From the NCBI RefSeq assembly GCF_900636545.1, contig NZ_LR134290.1:4526001-4590000 (forward strand): a stretch of 64,000 nucleotides of DNA, written 5' to 3'. The notes below the pieces were generated by a model, which did not search any database, was not told the DNA's origin, and saw nothing but the letters and a program-made list of their open reading frames with translations. The stretch's first letter is position 1. Every line of letters begins with the position of its first letter. Position numbers and translations under genes: made by a program. Shown here in pieces: positions 52,047 through 61,519 of the stretch. The DNA comes from Pseudomonas mendocina (GTDB taxonomy: Bacteria; Pseudomonadota; Gammaproteobacteria; Pseudomonadales; Pseudomonadaceae).

Positions 52047-52640
52047 ATGCCTTTCACTCTGCTCGATCCCACAATGGCCCTCGCCATGCCCTGGAAGAAC
52101 GGCGGCGGTACGACGCTGCAACTGGCCATCTCGCCTGCGGGCGCGGGCCTGGAGGATTTCGCCTGGCGCATCAGCAGTGCTCAGGTAGCGGTGGGCGGAG
52201 CCTTTTCCAGCTTCCCAGACATCGACCGCAGCCTGACCGTGCTCGCCGGCAAGGGCTTGTGCTTGCAACGCGAGGATGGCCGGATCGAAACGTTGCACAG
52301 CGGTGGTGCCATAGCGGCTTTTCCAGGCGAAGAGGCAATCGACGCGCAATTGCTGGACGGCCCGATCACCGACCTCAATCTGATGACCCGACGAAGCCTC
52401 TGGACGCATCAGGTGCAGTTGCTGAAATGGCAGGGAACCCAGGAACTGGAAAACGATGCGGCGGTACTGCTGCTGTGGAATGCAGCCGAGAGCGCAGTCG
52501 ACGTGAATGCTGGCGGTGCGATGCACCCGCTAGCGGCGGGAAACGGCTTGCTGATCGAGAACGAACCCGGCCAGTTGCACCTGCGCGCACAACGCCCCGC
52601 CCTGCTCTACGTGGCCAGGCTGAACCCGTGCGCCCCCTGA
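52047..52640 (+). CDS. hutD: HutD (Ves-family) protein
   Basis: A cupin-fold protein of 197 residues found in Pseudomonas hut loci, proposed to limit histidine catabolism. Signatures 'MPWKNGGGTTLQLAI', 'DFAWRISSAQVAVGGAFSSFP', split after QVA, and 'GPITDLNLMTRR' are present. ATG 52047 has GGAG 5 bases upstream; a frame starting 54 bases earlier is unlikely because it crosses the HutC operator. Confidence 0.92.
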   Translation: MPFTLLDPTMALAMPWKNGGGTTLQLAISPAGAGLEDFAWRISSAQVAVGGAFSSFPDIDRSLTVLAGKGLCLQREDGRIETLHSGGAIAAFPGEEAIDAQLLDGPITDLNLMTRRSLWTHQVQLLKWQGTQELENDAAVLLLWNAAESAVDVNAGGAMHPLAAGNGLLIENEPGQLHLRAQRPALLYVARLNPCAP

Positions 52641-52647
52641 AATGAAA

Positions 52648-52671
52648 AGCCCCGGCACACGGGCCGGGGCT
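52648..52671 (-). terminator. Bidirectional terminator between hutD and acyl-CoA dehydrogenase
   Basis: AGCCCCGGC (52648-52656) pairs with GCCGGGGCT (52663-52671). On the reverse strand it is followed by TTTTCATTT, so it ends the acyl-CoA dehydrogenase message and may also end hutD. Confidence 0.8.
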
Positions 52672-52686
52672 CAAGATGCAGCGTGA

Positions 52687-54465
52687 TTAGAACTGCGTAG
52701 CATCCAGCAGATACAGCGACTCGCTGCCGGCTTTGACCGATGCGCTCAGCGAGTGGATACGCGGCAGCAGGCGAGCGAAGTAGAAGCGTGCGGTGCCCAG
52801 CTTGCTGGCGTAGAACTCGTCCTGCCCTTCCTTGCCCAACGCGGCGCGGGCCATCAGCGCCCACATGTAGGCGTAGGCGGTGTAGCCGAAGGCCTGCAGG
52901 TACTCGACCGAAGCGGCGCCGATTTCGTTGGGGTTGCTCTGCGCCCGATCCACGACCCAGGCGGTCAGCTCATCCAGGTTCTGTACGGCGGCCGCCAGCG
53001 GCTGAGTAAATTCGGCCAGCGAGGCATCAGCCGAGGCGACGAAGGCTTTGATCTCGTCAGCGAAGTGCTTGTAGTAGCTGCCACCGCTACCGACGATCTT
53101 GCGCCCGACCAGATCCAGCGACTGGATACCGTTGGTGCCTTCGTAGATCTGGGTGATGCGGCAGTCGCGCACCAGTTGCTCCTGGCCCCACTCGCGAATG
53201 AAGCCGTGGCCGCCGAAAATCTGCTGGCCATGCACGGTGGTTTCCAGCGCCATGTCGGTGAGGAAGGCTTTCGCCACCGGCGTCAGCAGCGCCACCAGTT
53301 CGTCGGCACGCTTGGCGGTGTCCTTGTCCTCGCTGTACTTGGCGGTGTCGAGCTGCATGGCGACGTAGCTGGAGAAGGCGCGACCACCCTCGTTCAGCGC
53401 TTTCATGGTTAGCAGCATGCGGCGCACGTCCGGATGCACGATGATCGGGTCGGCCGCCTTGTCCTTGGCCACCGGGCCGGTCGGCGCGCGGCTCTGGATA
53501 CGCTCGCGGGCGTATTCGACGGCGCTCTGATAGCTGCGCTCGCCCAGGGCCAGGCCCTGAATACCAACGCCCAGGCGCTCGTAGTTCATCATGGTGAACA
53601 TCGCCGCCAGGCCCTTGTTCACTTCGCCGATCAGGTAGCCGGTGGCACCGTCGAAGTTCATCACGCAGGTGGCCGAAGCCTTGATGCCCATCTTGTGCTC
53701 GATGGAGCCACAGCCCAGTGCGTTCCTCTCGCCCAGCGAGCCGTCGGCATTGACCATGACCTTCGGCACCAGGAACAGCGAGATGCCTTTCGGGCCAGCC
53801 GGTGCGTCCGGCAGCTTGGCCAGCACCAGATGGATGATGTTCTCGGTCAGGTCGTGCTCGCCGCCGGTAATGAAGATCTTGGTGCCACTGATCTTGTAAC
53901 TGCCGTCGGCCTGAGGTTCGGCCTTGGTGCGGATTATCCCTAAGTCGGTACCGGCATGCGGCTCGGTCAGGCACATGGAGCCGGCCCAGACGCCGGCGTA
54001 CATGTTCGGCAGGTACTGCTGCTTCAGCTCTTCGCTGGCGTGATTGAGGATCGACAGGCAAGCGCCGGAGGTGAGCATCGGGTACAGGCCGAAGGACAGG
54101 CTGGCCGAGTTGACCATTTCCTCGACCTGGGCGCCGATCACCTTGGGCATGCCCATGCCGCCGAACTCCGGCGCGCCACCTACACCGACCCAGCCGCCTT
54201 CGGCGTAGGTACGGTAGGCCTCGGGGAAGCCTGCCGGAGTCTTCACGTTGCCGTTGTCCCAGGAGCAACCTTCCTCGTCGCCGCTACGGTTCAGCGGGGC
54301 GATGCTGCCCGCGGTGACCTTGCCGGCCTCTTCGAGAATGGCGTTGGCGGTGTCTTCATCCACCACTTCGGCCAGGGCCGGCAGCTCGGCCCACAGCTTG
54401 GAGACTTCGAATACTTCATTGAGCACGAAGCGCATGTCGCGCAGGGGGGCTTTGTAATCGGCCAT
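52687..54465 (-). CDS. Acyl-CoA dehydrogenase (FadE type)
   Basis: Catalyses the first, FAD-dependent step of fatty acid beta-oxidation. The 592-residue protein is of the long Pseudomonas FadE form. Visible are 'MCLTEPHAGTDLG' (substrate/FAD domain), 'GTKIFITGGEHDLTENIIHLVLAK', split after EHD, '[20 protein letters not shown]', and the catalytic base in 'IYEGTNGIQSLDLVGRK'. The extra C-terminal helical domain is intact. GAGG precedes the ATG. Its paralogue lies at 56091 with a diguanylate cyclase between; gene order resembles PA0506-PA0508, from memory. Confidence 0.93.
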   Translation of the reverse strand: MADYKAPLRDMRFVLNEVFEVSKLWAELPALAEVVDEDTANAILEEAGKVTAGSIAPLNRSGDEEGCSWDNGNVKTPAGFPEAYRTYAEGGWVGVGGAPEFGGMGMPKVIGAQVEEMVNSASLSFGLYPMLTSGACLSILNHASEELKQQYLPNMYAGVWAGSMCLTEPHAGTDLGIIRTKAEPQADGSYKISGTKIFITGGEHDLTENIIHLVLAKLPDAPAGPKGISLFLVPKVMVNADGSLGERNALGCGSIEHKMGIKASATCVMNFDGATGYLIGEVNKGLAAMFTMMNYERLGVGIQGLALGERSYQSAVEYARERIQSRAPTGPVAKDKAADPIIVHPDVRRMLLTMKALNEGGRAFSSYVAMQLDTAKYSEDKDTAKRADELVALLTPVAKAFLTDMALETTVHGQQIFGGHGFIREWGQEQLVRDCRITQIYEGTNGIQSLDLVGRKIVGSGGSYYKHFADEIKAFVASADASLAEFTQPLAAAVQNLDELTAWVVDRAQSNPNEIGAASVEYLQAFGYTAYAYMWALMARAALGKEGQDEFYASKLGTARFYFARLLPRIHSLSASVKAGSESLYLLDATQF

Positions 54466-54639
54466 GACACATCCTCAGAAACGGACTTACGTGAGAGAAC
54501 CGAGTTTACTTGAACAACTTTACAGACACATAGGGTCGTGTTGTGACTAATAATCCACAAAAGGTCAGCAGCTACCTGATGTAAAAATCACGCCCTTCAT
54601 CCATCGCAAAGCGTTTTGCACCGTTCGTCTGCAAACGCT

Positions 54640-55959
54640 TCAATCTCGGCCCGACGTCAGCCTGACAGCGCCCCGCCGCTGCCCGGCAATGCGAATGCAG
54701 TTGCGCCCGGCCGCCTTGGCGCTGTACAGGGCCTTGTCCGCTTCCTTGATCACTTCCTGCGGGTTGCGCTGCTCGCTCTGACGCTCGGCAACGCCCATGC
54801 TCACGGTTACCGACACTTCGCTGGCCGCCTTGCCAGCACGGCGCTGCTTGCCCTCACGATCATCGCTCGGCCGGCTTTGCTTATCGCGCAACTGCATGCG
54901 GTATTGCTCGATGGCCAGGCGCACCGCCTCCATGTACGGCATGCACTGCTCCACGCTCTTGCCGGGGAATAGCAGGGTGAATTCCTCACCACCGTAGCGA
55001 TAGGCCTTGCCGCTGCCACCGACCTTGCGCAGCTGGCTGGCGACCAGGCGCAACACCTGATCCCCTACGTCATGGCCATGGGTGTCGTTGAATTTCTTGA
55101 AGTGGTCGACATCGACCATGGCAATAACGTACTCACGTCCCAGGCGCTGCAGACGCTCGTTGAGCGCACGCCGCCCCGGCAGCCCGGTCAGTTCGTCACG
55201 GAAGGCCATCTGGTAGGCCTCGTGGGCCACGGCGGCCACCAGCATGAGCATTACCAGGCTAACCATCACCTGCAGCGCGTTGGCCAGGATGAATACCTGC
55301 GGCAGCATCCACAGCAGGCCGAACAACCCCACCAGTTGCGCAGCATGCAGCGGGCGCGGCCGGCGCAGGTACTGCATCAGCAATGCGATGAACGCGAGCA
55401 GGAAGGCCAGGTAGGACAGTTGCGCGAGATTCATCCAGGCGCCGTGCAGCGACGGCCAGTGAATCTGCGCCAGCCAATCGGCGATGCCCTGCGGATAACG
55501 CCGCGCGAGCCCGACGGTCACGGCGCTGACCGCCAGCAGCACCAAGCTGCGGGCAAACATGTCCTGCAGTAGATGCGAACGCTCCTCCCAGCAGCCGTAC
55601 AGGGCATAAAGCAGGGGCAAAAGCAGGCAGATCAGGTGAAAGACCAATGCAGCGTCACCGCGCACCTGACCATTGTCACGAAAGTGATCGACCTGGGTAT
55701 CCAGCAGGAAGTAACTGACATACAGCGCCAACAACAGGAACACTTCACGCTGACGGCCGTAGACCAGGCAGAAGGCGCCACCAAGCAGCAGCAGTAGAGT
55801 CGGCAGCACATTGAAAAGGGAGATGAAGAACTCGCTCAGTACCGGCAAGCGTGCAGCCACCAAGGCACCGACCAGCAACGGCAACGATGAAAAGAAGTGA
55901 CTGAGGCGCAGATTGGCCAGACGTATCACGCTGACATCCTTGGCGAGAGATGAAGGCAT
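54640..55959 (-). CDS. Membrane diguanylate cyclase (GGDEF)
   Basis: A 439-residue cyclic di-GMP synthase. Seven or eight membrane helices (about residues 15-255) with no periplasmic domain precede the GGDEF domain: 'DELTGLPGRRALNERL', metal-binding 'AMVDVDHFKKFNDTHGHDVG', and active site 'AYRYGGEEFTLLFPGK' intact. A charged insertion rich in Lys/Arg/Asp ('DKQSRPSDDREGKQRRAGK') lies within the domain at about residues 355-373. It sits between two FadE-type genes; a link between fatty acids and signalling is possible but unproven. Confidence 0.9.
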   Translation of the reverse strand: MPSSLAKDVSVIRLANLRLSHFFSSLPLLVGALVAARLPVLSEFFISLFNVLPTLLLLLGGAFCLVYGRQREVFLLLALYVSYFLLDTQVDHFRDNGQVRGDAALVFHLICLLLPLLYALYGCWEERSHLLQDMFARSLVLLAVSAVTVGLARRYPQGIADWLAQIHWPSLHGAWMNLAQLSYLAFLLAFIALLMQYLRRPRPLHAAQLVGLFGLLWMLPQVFILANALQVMVSLVMLMLVAAVAHEAYQMAFRDELTGLPGRRALNERLQRLGREYVIAMVDVDHFKKFNDTHGHDVGDQVLRLVASQLRKVGGSGKAYRYGGEEFTLLFPGKSVEQCMPYMEAVRLAIEQYRMQLRDKQSRPSDDREGKQRRAGKAASEVSVTVSMGVAERQSEQRNPQEVIKEADKALYSAKAAGRNCIRIAGQRRGAVRLTSGRD

Positions 55960-56024
55960 TTTGCCTGCTTCGACTCATGAAAACAGCGACAGGATGCGAC
56001 ATTCGCTTCAGTGCACGGCGCAAA

Positions 56025-56060
56025 AACGACAACGCCGCCCGAAGGGGCGGCGTTGTCGTT
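56025..56060 (-). terminator. Strong terminator of the second FadE-type gene
   Basis: A perfect 16-base-pair stem, AACGACAACGCCGCCC (56025-56040) with its complement at 56045-56060, closes a GAAG loop. On the reverse strand it runs into a stretch of T, so it ends the acyl-CoA dehydrogenase message from 56091. Confidence 0.9.
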
Positions 56061-56090
56061 CAACCTAACGGATAGGGCATCGAGCCGATC

Positions 56091-57896
56091 TTAGAAGCCC
56101 AGAGCGAAGTGCTCTTCGTCCATGTCCATCAGGTTGCTGGCGCCGGACAGCATGGCTTCGACGTGCGTACGGGTACGCGGCAGGATACGTGCGAAGTAGA
56201 AGCGCGCGGTCTGCAGCTTGGCCTTGTAGAAAGCCTCGTCGTTGGTACCGGCAGCCAGTTTCTCGGCAGCCAGGCGCGCCATGTCGGCCCAGAAGTAGGC
56301 CAGGCAGGCGTAGCCGGAGTACATCAGGTAATCCACCGAAGCGGCACCGACTTCCTCGCGATCTTTCATCGCCGCCATGCCGATCTTCATGGTGATGTCG
56401 CCCCACTCCTTGTTCAGCTTGGCCAGCGGCTCGACGAACTCCTTGACGGACTCGTTGCCTTCGTTGGCCTGGCAGAACTTGTGGACGATCTTGGTGAAGT
56501 TCTTCAGGGCACCGCCCTGAGTCATCAGCACCTTGCGGCCCAGCAGGTCCAACGCCTGAACGCCGGTGGTGCCTTCGTACATCATGGAGATGCGGCAGTC
56601 GCGCAGATTCTGCTCCATGCCCCACTCACTGATGAAGCCATGGCCACCGTAGATCTGCATACCGTGGGAGGCGGACTCGAAGCCCACTTCGGTCATGAAG
56701 GCCTTGGCGATCGGAGTCAGGAAAGCCAGCAGCTCATCAGCCGCTTTCTTCTCTTCTTCGTTCTGGCTGTGCTGAACGATGTCCACTTGCTTGGCGGTGA
56801 AGTAGACCATGGCGCGGTTGCCTTCGGCGAACGCTTTCATGGTCAACAGCATGCGGCGTACATCCGGATGCACGATGATCGGGTCAGCGGCCTTTTCCGG
56901 TGCTTTCGGGCCGGTCAGCGAACGCATCTGCAGACGCTCGCGAGCGTACTTGATGCCGCCCTGGAAACCGATTTCGGCATGGGCCAGGCCTTGCAGCGCG
57001 GTGCCCAGACGAGCGGTGTTCATGAAGGTGAACATGCAGTTCAGGCCTTTGTTGGCCGGACCGATCAGGAAGCCGGTGGCGCCGTCGAAGTTCATCACGC
57101 AGGTGGCGTTACCGTGGATGCCCATCTTGTGCTCGATGGAGCCACAGGACACAGCGTTACGCTCGCCTACGCCGCCTTCGGCGTTGGGCAGGAACTTCGG
57201 CACGATGAACAGCGAGATACCCTTGGTACCGGCCGGCGCATCGGGCAGGCGGGCCAGAACGATATGGACGATGTTATCGGCCATGTCGTGCTCACCCGCG
57301 GAGATGAAGATCTTGGTACCGGAAACCTTGTAGCTGCCATCGGCCTGCGGTTCGGCCTTGGTGCGCAGCATGCCCAGGTCGGTGCCGCAATGCGGCTCGG
57401 TCAGGCACATGGTGCCGGTCCACTCGCCGGAAACCAGCTTGGTCAGGTAAGTGTGCTTCTGCTCGTCGGTACCGTGGGCACTCAGGGTGTTCATCGCGCC
57501 ATGGCTCAGGCCCGGGTACATGCCCCAGGACCAGTTGGCCGAACCGACCATTTCGCTGACCGCCAGACCGAGCGACTCAGGCAGGCCCTGGCCGCCGTGC
57601 TCGACGTCATGGGCCAGGCTCGGCCAGCCACCTTCGACGAACTGCTGATAAGCCTCTTTGAAGCCGGTCGGGGTCTTCACGCCGGATTCGCTCCAGGTGC
57701 AGCCCTCGGTGTCACCCACACGGTTCAGCGGTGCCAGAACCTGCTCGCAGAACTTGGCGCCTTCTTCGAGGATGGCGTCGACCATGTCCGGAGTGGCGTC
57801 CTGACAACCTGGCAGGCTCTGGTAGTGAGCTTCATAGCCCAGCAGCTCGTCACGAACGAAACGAATGTCACGCAAGGGGGCCTTGTAGTCAGGCAT
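56091..57896 (-). CDS. Acyl-CoA dehydrogenase (FadE type), PsrA-box regulated
   Basis: A 601-residue paralogue of the enzyme at 52687. The same landmarks occur: '[22 protein letters not shown]', split after DLG, '[24 protein letters not shown]', split after EHD, '[22 protein letters not shown]', split after HPD, and catalytic '[18 protein letters not shown]'. ATG 57896 has AGAGG 9 bases upstream; a longer frame to 58007 runs through a regulatory palindrome. The upstream TCAAAC-AGGC-GTTTGA box suggests control by the fatty-acid-responsive repressor PsrA. One of the two paralogues probably prefers long and the other medium chains. Confidence 0.93.
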   Translation of the reverse strand: MPDYKAPLRDIRFVRDELLGYEAHYQSLPGCQDATPDMVDAILEEGAKFCEQVLAPLNRVGDTEGCTWSESGVKTPTGFKEAYQQFVEGGWPSLAHDVEHGGQGLPESLGLAVSEMVGSANWSWGMYPGLSHGAMNTLSAHGTDEQKHTYLTKLVSGEWTGTMCLTEPHCGTDLGMLRTKAEPQADGSYKVSGTKIFISAGEHDMADNIVHIVLARLPDAPAGTKGISLFIVPKFLPNAEGGVGERNAVSCGSIEHKMGIHGNATCVMNFDGATGFLIGPANKGLNCMFTFMNTARLGTALQGLAHAEIGFQGGIKYARERLQMRSLTGPKAPEKAADPIIVHPDVRRMLLTMKAFAEGNRAMVYFTAKQVDIVQHSQNEEEKKAADELLAFLTPIAKAFMTEVGFESASHGMQIYGGHGFISEWGMEQNLRDCRISMMYEGTTGVQALDLLGRKVLMTQGGALKNFTKIVHKFCQANEGNESVKEFVEPLAKLNKEWGDITMKIGMAAMKDREEVGAASVDYLMYSGYACLAYFWADMARLAAEKLAAGTNDEAFYKAKLQTARFYFARILPRTRTHVEAMLSGASNLMDMDEEHFALGF

Positions 57897-58004
57897 AACG
57901 GTAAACCTCTGCGGTGGATTCCTAGTAGTTGGGGTGACCGTCTTGGCGGTCGCTCTCGGGATCACTCCCGGCTGCCTGGCCACTGAGGCTGCGGCCGAAG
58001 CAAT

Positions 58005-58018
58005 CAAACAGGCGTTTG
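58005..58018 (-). promoter_or_regulatory. PsrA-like operator upstream of FadE-type gene
   Basis: CAAAC-AGGC-GTTTG fits the PsrA consensus (C/G)AAAC-N2-4-GTTT(G/C) exactly, and the flanking T and A extend the palindrome. An adjacent AAAC-ATAC-GTTT (58020-58031) forms a second, overlapping copy. Located 109 bases before the dehydrogenase start. Confidence 0.6.
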
Positions 58019-58065
58019 AAACATACGTTTACGCCATCCCCTTGTCAAGCGCTGCCAATCGGCCG

Positions 58066-58803
58066 CTATGCGACCAGATCGATGCGCGGCTCCGAGGCGG
58101 GCAATTCGCCCAGACTCCGATAAAGATCAAGATTAGGCGCTGGTGGCGAAGCCTGCCGCGATTGCTCGGCCGGCTGTTCATCGGCAGAGCTAGCGTCGTC
58201 ACGGGCCTTGCGCTCTTCGACGGCATTGCTGGTCTCTTCCCGTCGCAGTTCGGCCAGTTCGACGCGCGCCTGCGCCGCTTGCGCCTGGGCCAGAGCGGCT
58301 ACGCGCAAATCCTGCGCAGAGGGTTCGATGGGGGCGAGCGCCGCACGCAAGACGATCTCCATCTTGCGCAGCGTCGCCTCGGGGTCGTTGGGGACGGGGG
58401 AGGTATCGATGCCTACTTCACCGGACACAGCGTAACGCTGACCATCCGGACCACGCTTGAAGCTGTAGGTAGGCGAGCCGGCGTGCTGCCCACCTACAGC
58501 CGCATGTGCCTGCTCGTGAGTGCGGACCTCGCGGTCGCGCTGTACGAGATCGGTGATTTCCAGCTGTCGCTGGCGTTGCTCCTGGGGCGTGAGCTTTGGT
58601 TCGCCCGGGCGAGTCGGTGAGTTGGCGTCGCGATCTGCCTCCTCTCGTCCGGAGGCAGCCGAGTCAGCCTGCTGCTCTTGTGGCGCGGCGACCGGTGCCA
58701 GGTCCGCACGGGCGATATCGGCAGACACATCGGATGACAGCGGCCTGGCCGGACTGACAGCGGGCGCTGGAGTGAAAGCTGGAAGGCTGTTGCCGATTTG
58801 CAT
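58066..58803 (-). CDS. SprA-related putative metalloprotease
   Basis: A 245-residue protein with a disordered Ala/Pro/acidic N-terminus (1-70), a central domain with zinc-binding HEQAH (96-100, HExxH) in 'REVRTHEQAHAAVGG', followed by 'SPTYSFKRGPDGQRYAVSGEV' split at GPD, and a charged coiled C-terminus. This pattern matches the SprA-related family of putative metalloproteases, whose substrates are unknown. No signal peptide is visible. It precedes (downstream) the second FadE gene and follows a flagellar-rod-like gene. Confidence 0.8.
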   Translation of the reverse strand: MQIGNSLPAFTPAPAVSPARPLSSDVSADIARADLAPVAAPQEQQADSAASGREEADRDANSPTRPGEPKLTPQEQRQRQLEITDLVQRDREVRTHEQAHAAVGGQHAGSPTYSFKRGPDGQRYAVSGEVGIDTSPVPNDPEATLRKMEIVLRAALAPIEPSAQDLRVAALAQAQAAQARVELAELRREETSNAVEERKARDDASSADEQPAEQSRQASPPAPNLDLYRSLGELPASEPRIDLVA

Positions 58804-58855
58804 GAGCGCCCTCCTGCCTCGCCAGCGGACGCATCCGCGGCCGGGGTAAAACTAC

Positions 58856-59155
58856 CTACGCACGGGTGTCGATCAAGGTCCCCAGCACCTCGTCAGCCGT
58901 ATCGACGACACGCGCATTGGCACGCACTTCGTTTTCACCGACACGCAACGCCACGAGACTCTCGGTCAGGTCGGGGCGGGTGCGCTCGGAAGTCTGTGAA
59001 CTGGGGTTGACCTGATTCTGCGGCGGGGTCTGGGTGGCTTGCTGCGACGGGTTGACCGTGTTGCTGGCGATATCACTGGCAGCCTGATCGACACGGCGTT
59101 GTCCGGCCTGGATACCGTTCAAACCCGAATTGAATGCGTTGGCGGAGATTTCCAT
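58856..59155 (-). CDS. Short flagellar-rod-like protein
   Basis: A 99-residue protein whose first 30 residues ('ISANAFNSGLNGIQAGQRRVD', then 'QAASDIASNTVNP') are the N-terminal helix of flagellar rod and hook proteins (FlgB/FlgC/FlgG type), and whose end ('VALRVGENEVRANARVVDTADEVLGTLI', split after NAR) resembles their C-terminal helix. The large middle domain is missing, replaced by a Gln/Pro/Asn linker. No flagellar genes surround it. It may be a stand-alone mini-rod protein; the family is conserved in Pseudomonas next to bioD (from memory). Confidence 0.75.
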   Translation of the reverse strand: MEISANAFNSGLNGIQAGQRRVDQAASDIASNTVNPSQQATQTPPQNQVNPSSQTSERTRPDLTESLVALRVGENEVRANARVVDTADEVLGTLIDTRA

Positions 59156-59254
59156 CGGCAGCCCCCTGGGGGATGTAGAACCTAATGGCCAGTATTGAAG
59201 CAGAAATCGGCTAAAAAACGTACAGACAAAAGGCTATGATCGCGTTGCTGTTTA

Positions 59255-59941
59255 TTACCAGCCAGGTAATCGTTCCAGATCGAGGTAAGCCGATACGGCA
59301 TCGGCCCTAGCAGCCACCAGCCGCGGCACATGTCCCAGGCATGGGGCCGGCAAGCGTTCGGCGAGGGTCGCCAAGTTGTCTTCCAGTCGCGATGTTTGCG
59401 GCTCGACGATATTGGCCACCCAACCCGCCAATTGCAGACCATCGCGGACGATGGCTTCGGCGCTCAGCACGGCGTGGTTGATGCAACCCAGGCGCACACC
59501 GACTACCAGAATCACCGGCAAACCCAGCGCGATGGCCAGATCCGAGAGCGTCTGCTCGCCTGCCAGCGGCACACGCCAGCCACCCGCCCCCTCGACGAGA
59601 GTGAAACCGGCGCACTTGTCCAGAACGCTCCGCACAGGTTGGTAGAGGCTGGCGACATCCAGCTCGACGCCAACTTCGCGGGCCGCCAGGTGAGGGGCGA
59701 TGGCTGGTTCGAAGGCCAGCGGGTTGACCTCCTCGTAGCGCAGCGGCAGCGAGCACTGCGCCAGCAGCGCCAGCGCGTCGTCATTGCGCAGCCCCTGTGC
59801 CGTCCTCATGCAACCGGAAGCCACCGGCTTGGCCGCCGCAGTACTCAGCCCATGCAGGCGCGCGGCATGCAGCAGGCCAGCGGCGATGGTGGTCTTGCCG
59901 ACCTCGGTATCGGTGCCGGTCACGAAGTAGGCCTGGGCCAT
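59255..59941 (-). CDS. bioD: Dethiobiotin synthetase BioD
   Basis: Closes the ureido ring of dethiobiotin from diaminopelargonate, CO2 and ATP. The 228-residue protein has the Walker A loop 'GTDTEVGKTT' (residues 9-18), 'AAKPVASGC', 'FTLVEGAGGWRVPL' and 'VVGVRLGCINHAVLSAEA'. ATG 59941 follows GAGGAG. Last gene of the reverse bioBFHCD operon. Confidence 0.97.
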   Translation of the reverse strand: MAQAYFVTGTDTEVGKTTIAAGLLHAARLHGLSTAAAKPVASGCMRTAQGLRNDDALALLAQCSLPLRYEEVNPLAFEPAIAPHLAAREVGVELDVASLYQPVRSVLDKCAGFTLVEGAGGWRVPLAGEQTLSDLAIALGLPVILVVGVRLGCINHAVLSAEAIVRDGLQLAGWVANIVEPQTSRLEDNLATLAERLPAPCLGHVPRLVAARADAVSAYLDLERLPGW

Positions 59942-59970
59942 TACAGCTCCTCGAATCAACGTCCCTGGGG

Positions 59971-60804
59971 TTAAACCGGTTTCTGCAGCACGCCGTAGAC
60001 GACCTGATAGGTCGCAGGCAGGCCCAGAGGCTGACGAAAGCGCTCGTAGGCCTGGATCAGTGCGCGAATGCGCGAGCGCCCGGTCAAGCCACTCGGCCGC
60101 CCCGGATTCAGGTTGTGCGCACCGAGGTCCTTGAGCGAAGCAGTCAGGTTGCGCAGGTCAGGGAAATGCAGCACTTCGGCCTGACGCAGCAAGGTCAGCG
60201 GCTGCAAAGCGCTGGCCGCGCAGATCTGCTGATAATCCTCGAAACGACGAAAGCGATTGACGTGGACGAAGCCGTCGACCGCCAGCCAGCTGTCACGCAG
60301 CTCCTGCAGGGTACCCACACACAGGCTGGAAAACGCCAGCACACCACCAGGGCGCAACACCCGCTGCGCCTCGCTCAGCACCTGCGGAAGATCGCCGCAC
60401 CATTGCAGCGCCAGGCTGGAGAACAGCAAGTCGACACTGGCGTCCTGCAGTGGCAGGGCCTCGGCGTCGCCAGCGATGAAATGCGCAGCACCGCCCTGCG
60501 GCCTGGCATGACGCAACATACCCTCTGCGATATCCAACGCCAGCCCTTCGCCCCGCGCATAACGCTCGGCGAGGGCACGGGTGAAATGGCCCGTGCCGCA
60601 GCCCAGATCGAGCCAGCGACGTGGCAGCAGCGAAGTTGGCAAACGCGCCAGCAACTGTGCACCGACATTGCGCTGCAATTCGGCCACCGAGTCGTAGCTG
60701 CCTGCTGCGCGGGAGAACGATGCGGCGACCTGACGTTTATCCGGACCGCGGGGTGCGCCGTGCGCATCAGGGAACTCATGAGGCGTCACACGCAGCTCAG
60801 ACAT
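59971..60804 (-). CDS. bioC: Malonyl-ACP O-methyltransferase BioC
   Basis: Methylates malonyl-ACP so that fatty acid synthesis can build the pimeloyl chain. The 277-residue protein has SAM-binding '[18 protein letters not shown]', '[11 protein letters not shown]', '[23 protein letters not shown]', split after SVD, and '[14 protein letters not shown]'. ATG 60804 overlaps the bioH end by 8 bases. Confidence 0.95.
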   Translation of the reverse strand: MSELRVTPHEFPDAHGAPRGPDKRQVAASFSRAAGSYDSVAELQRNVGAQLLARLPTSLLPRRWLDLGCGTGHFTRALAERYARGEGLALDIAEGMLRHARPQGGAAHFIAGDAEALPLQDASVDLLFSSLALQWCGDLPQVLSEAQRVLRPGGVLAFSSLCVGTLQELRDSWLAVDGFVHVNRFRRFEDYQQICAASALQPLTLLRQAEVLHFPDLRNLTASLKDLGAHNLNPGRPSGLTGRSRIRALIQAYERFRQPLGLPATYQVVYGVLQKPV

Positions 60805-61519
60805 CACTGGCCTCACGGATGAAATCGAGCATCAAGGTCGCCAGGGCATCTGCCTGCTCGCGCACAAAGGCATGGCCGCATTCTTCCAGCACGTCCACCT
60901 CACCCGCAGGCAACAGTGCCAGCAGTGCGTCGCCTGCCGCCGCTGGCACCAGCGCATCCTGCTCGGCCAGTAGATGCAATTGCGGCCCGCTGTATGCCGC
61001 CAGCGCAGCGCGACTGTCCAAGCTCGCCAGCAGGCGTAGCCCGGCCAGCAGAGCGGACTCGTCGCTGCTCGACAGATGGCGTTGCAACTGCCGCGACAGG
61101 CCGCGCGCGTCAGCGCCACCCTGGGCACAGAGCATGGCGAAACGTTTGAGCGTAGCTCCGGGGTTCTCCTGGCAGCTCTCATAGAAGGCTGCGTAGGTCT
61201 GTGCCGGCATGGCCGTCGGCCAGCTATCGCTGGCGACGAAACAGGCATTGCTGGCCAGGGTGATCAGGCCGCGACAGCGCTCGCCTCGGCGAGCCGCCAG
61301 TGCAGTGGCGAGCATGCCGCCGAGCGACCAGCCGGCCAGCCAGCAATCATGCGGCAGGCGTGTGTCCAGTTCGTCGAGCCAGTCGGCGGTGGCAGCGCTG
61401 CCTAACCGCGGCAGGGCCGGCACTTGCACGCTCAGCTCGTATCCCAGCGCGTCCGCCAATGGTTGCAGCACGGCGCCATCAAGGCCCCAGCCCGGCAATA
61501 GAATCAGCGTCTCACGCAT
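60797..61519 (-). CDS. bioH: Pimeloyl-ACP methyl ester esterase BioH
   Basis: Cuts the methyl ester from pimeloyl-ACP methyl ester, ending chain growth. The 240-residue alpha/beta hydrolase has nucleophile Ser65 in '[10 protein letters not shown]', 'LLPGWGLDG' at the oxyanion region, Asp in '[10 protein letters not shown]' and His in '[10 protein letters not shown]'. ATG 61519 overlaps bioF by 8 bases; upstream in-frame ATGs lie inside bioF. Confidence 0.95.
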   Translation of the reverse strand: MRETLILLPGWGLDGAVLQPLADALGYELSVQVPALPRLGSAATADWLDELDTRLPHDCWLAGWSLGGMLATALAARRGERCRGLITLASNACFVASDSWPTAMPAQTYAAFYESCQENPGATLKRFAMLCAQGGADARGLSRQLQRHLSSSDESALLAGLRLLASLDSRAALAAYSGPQLHLLAEQDALVPAAAGDALLALLPAGEVDVLEECGHAFVREQADALATLMLDFIREASDV

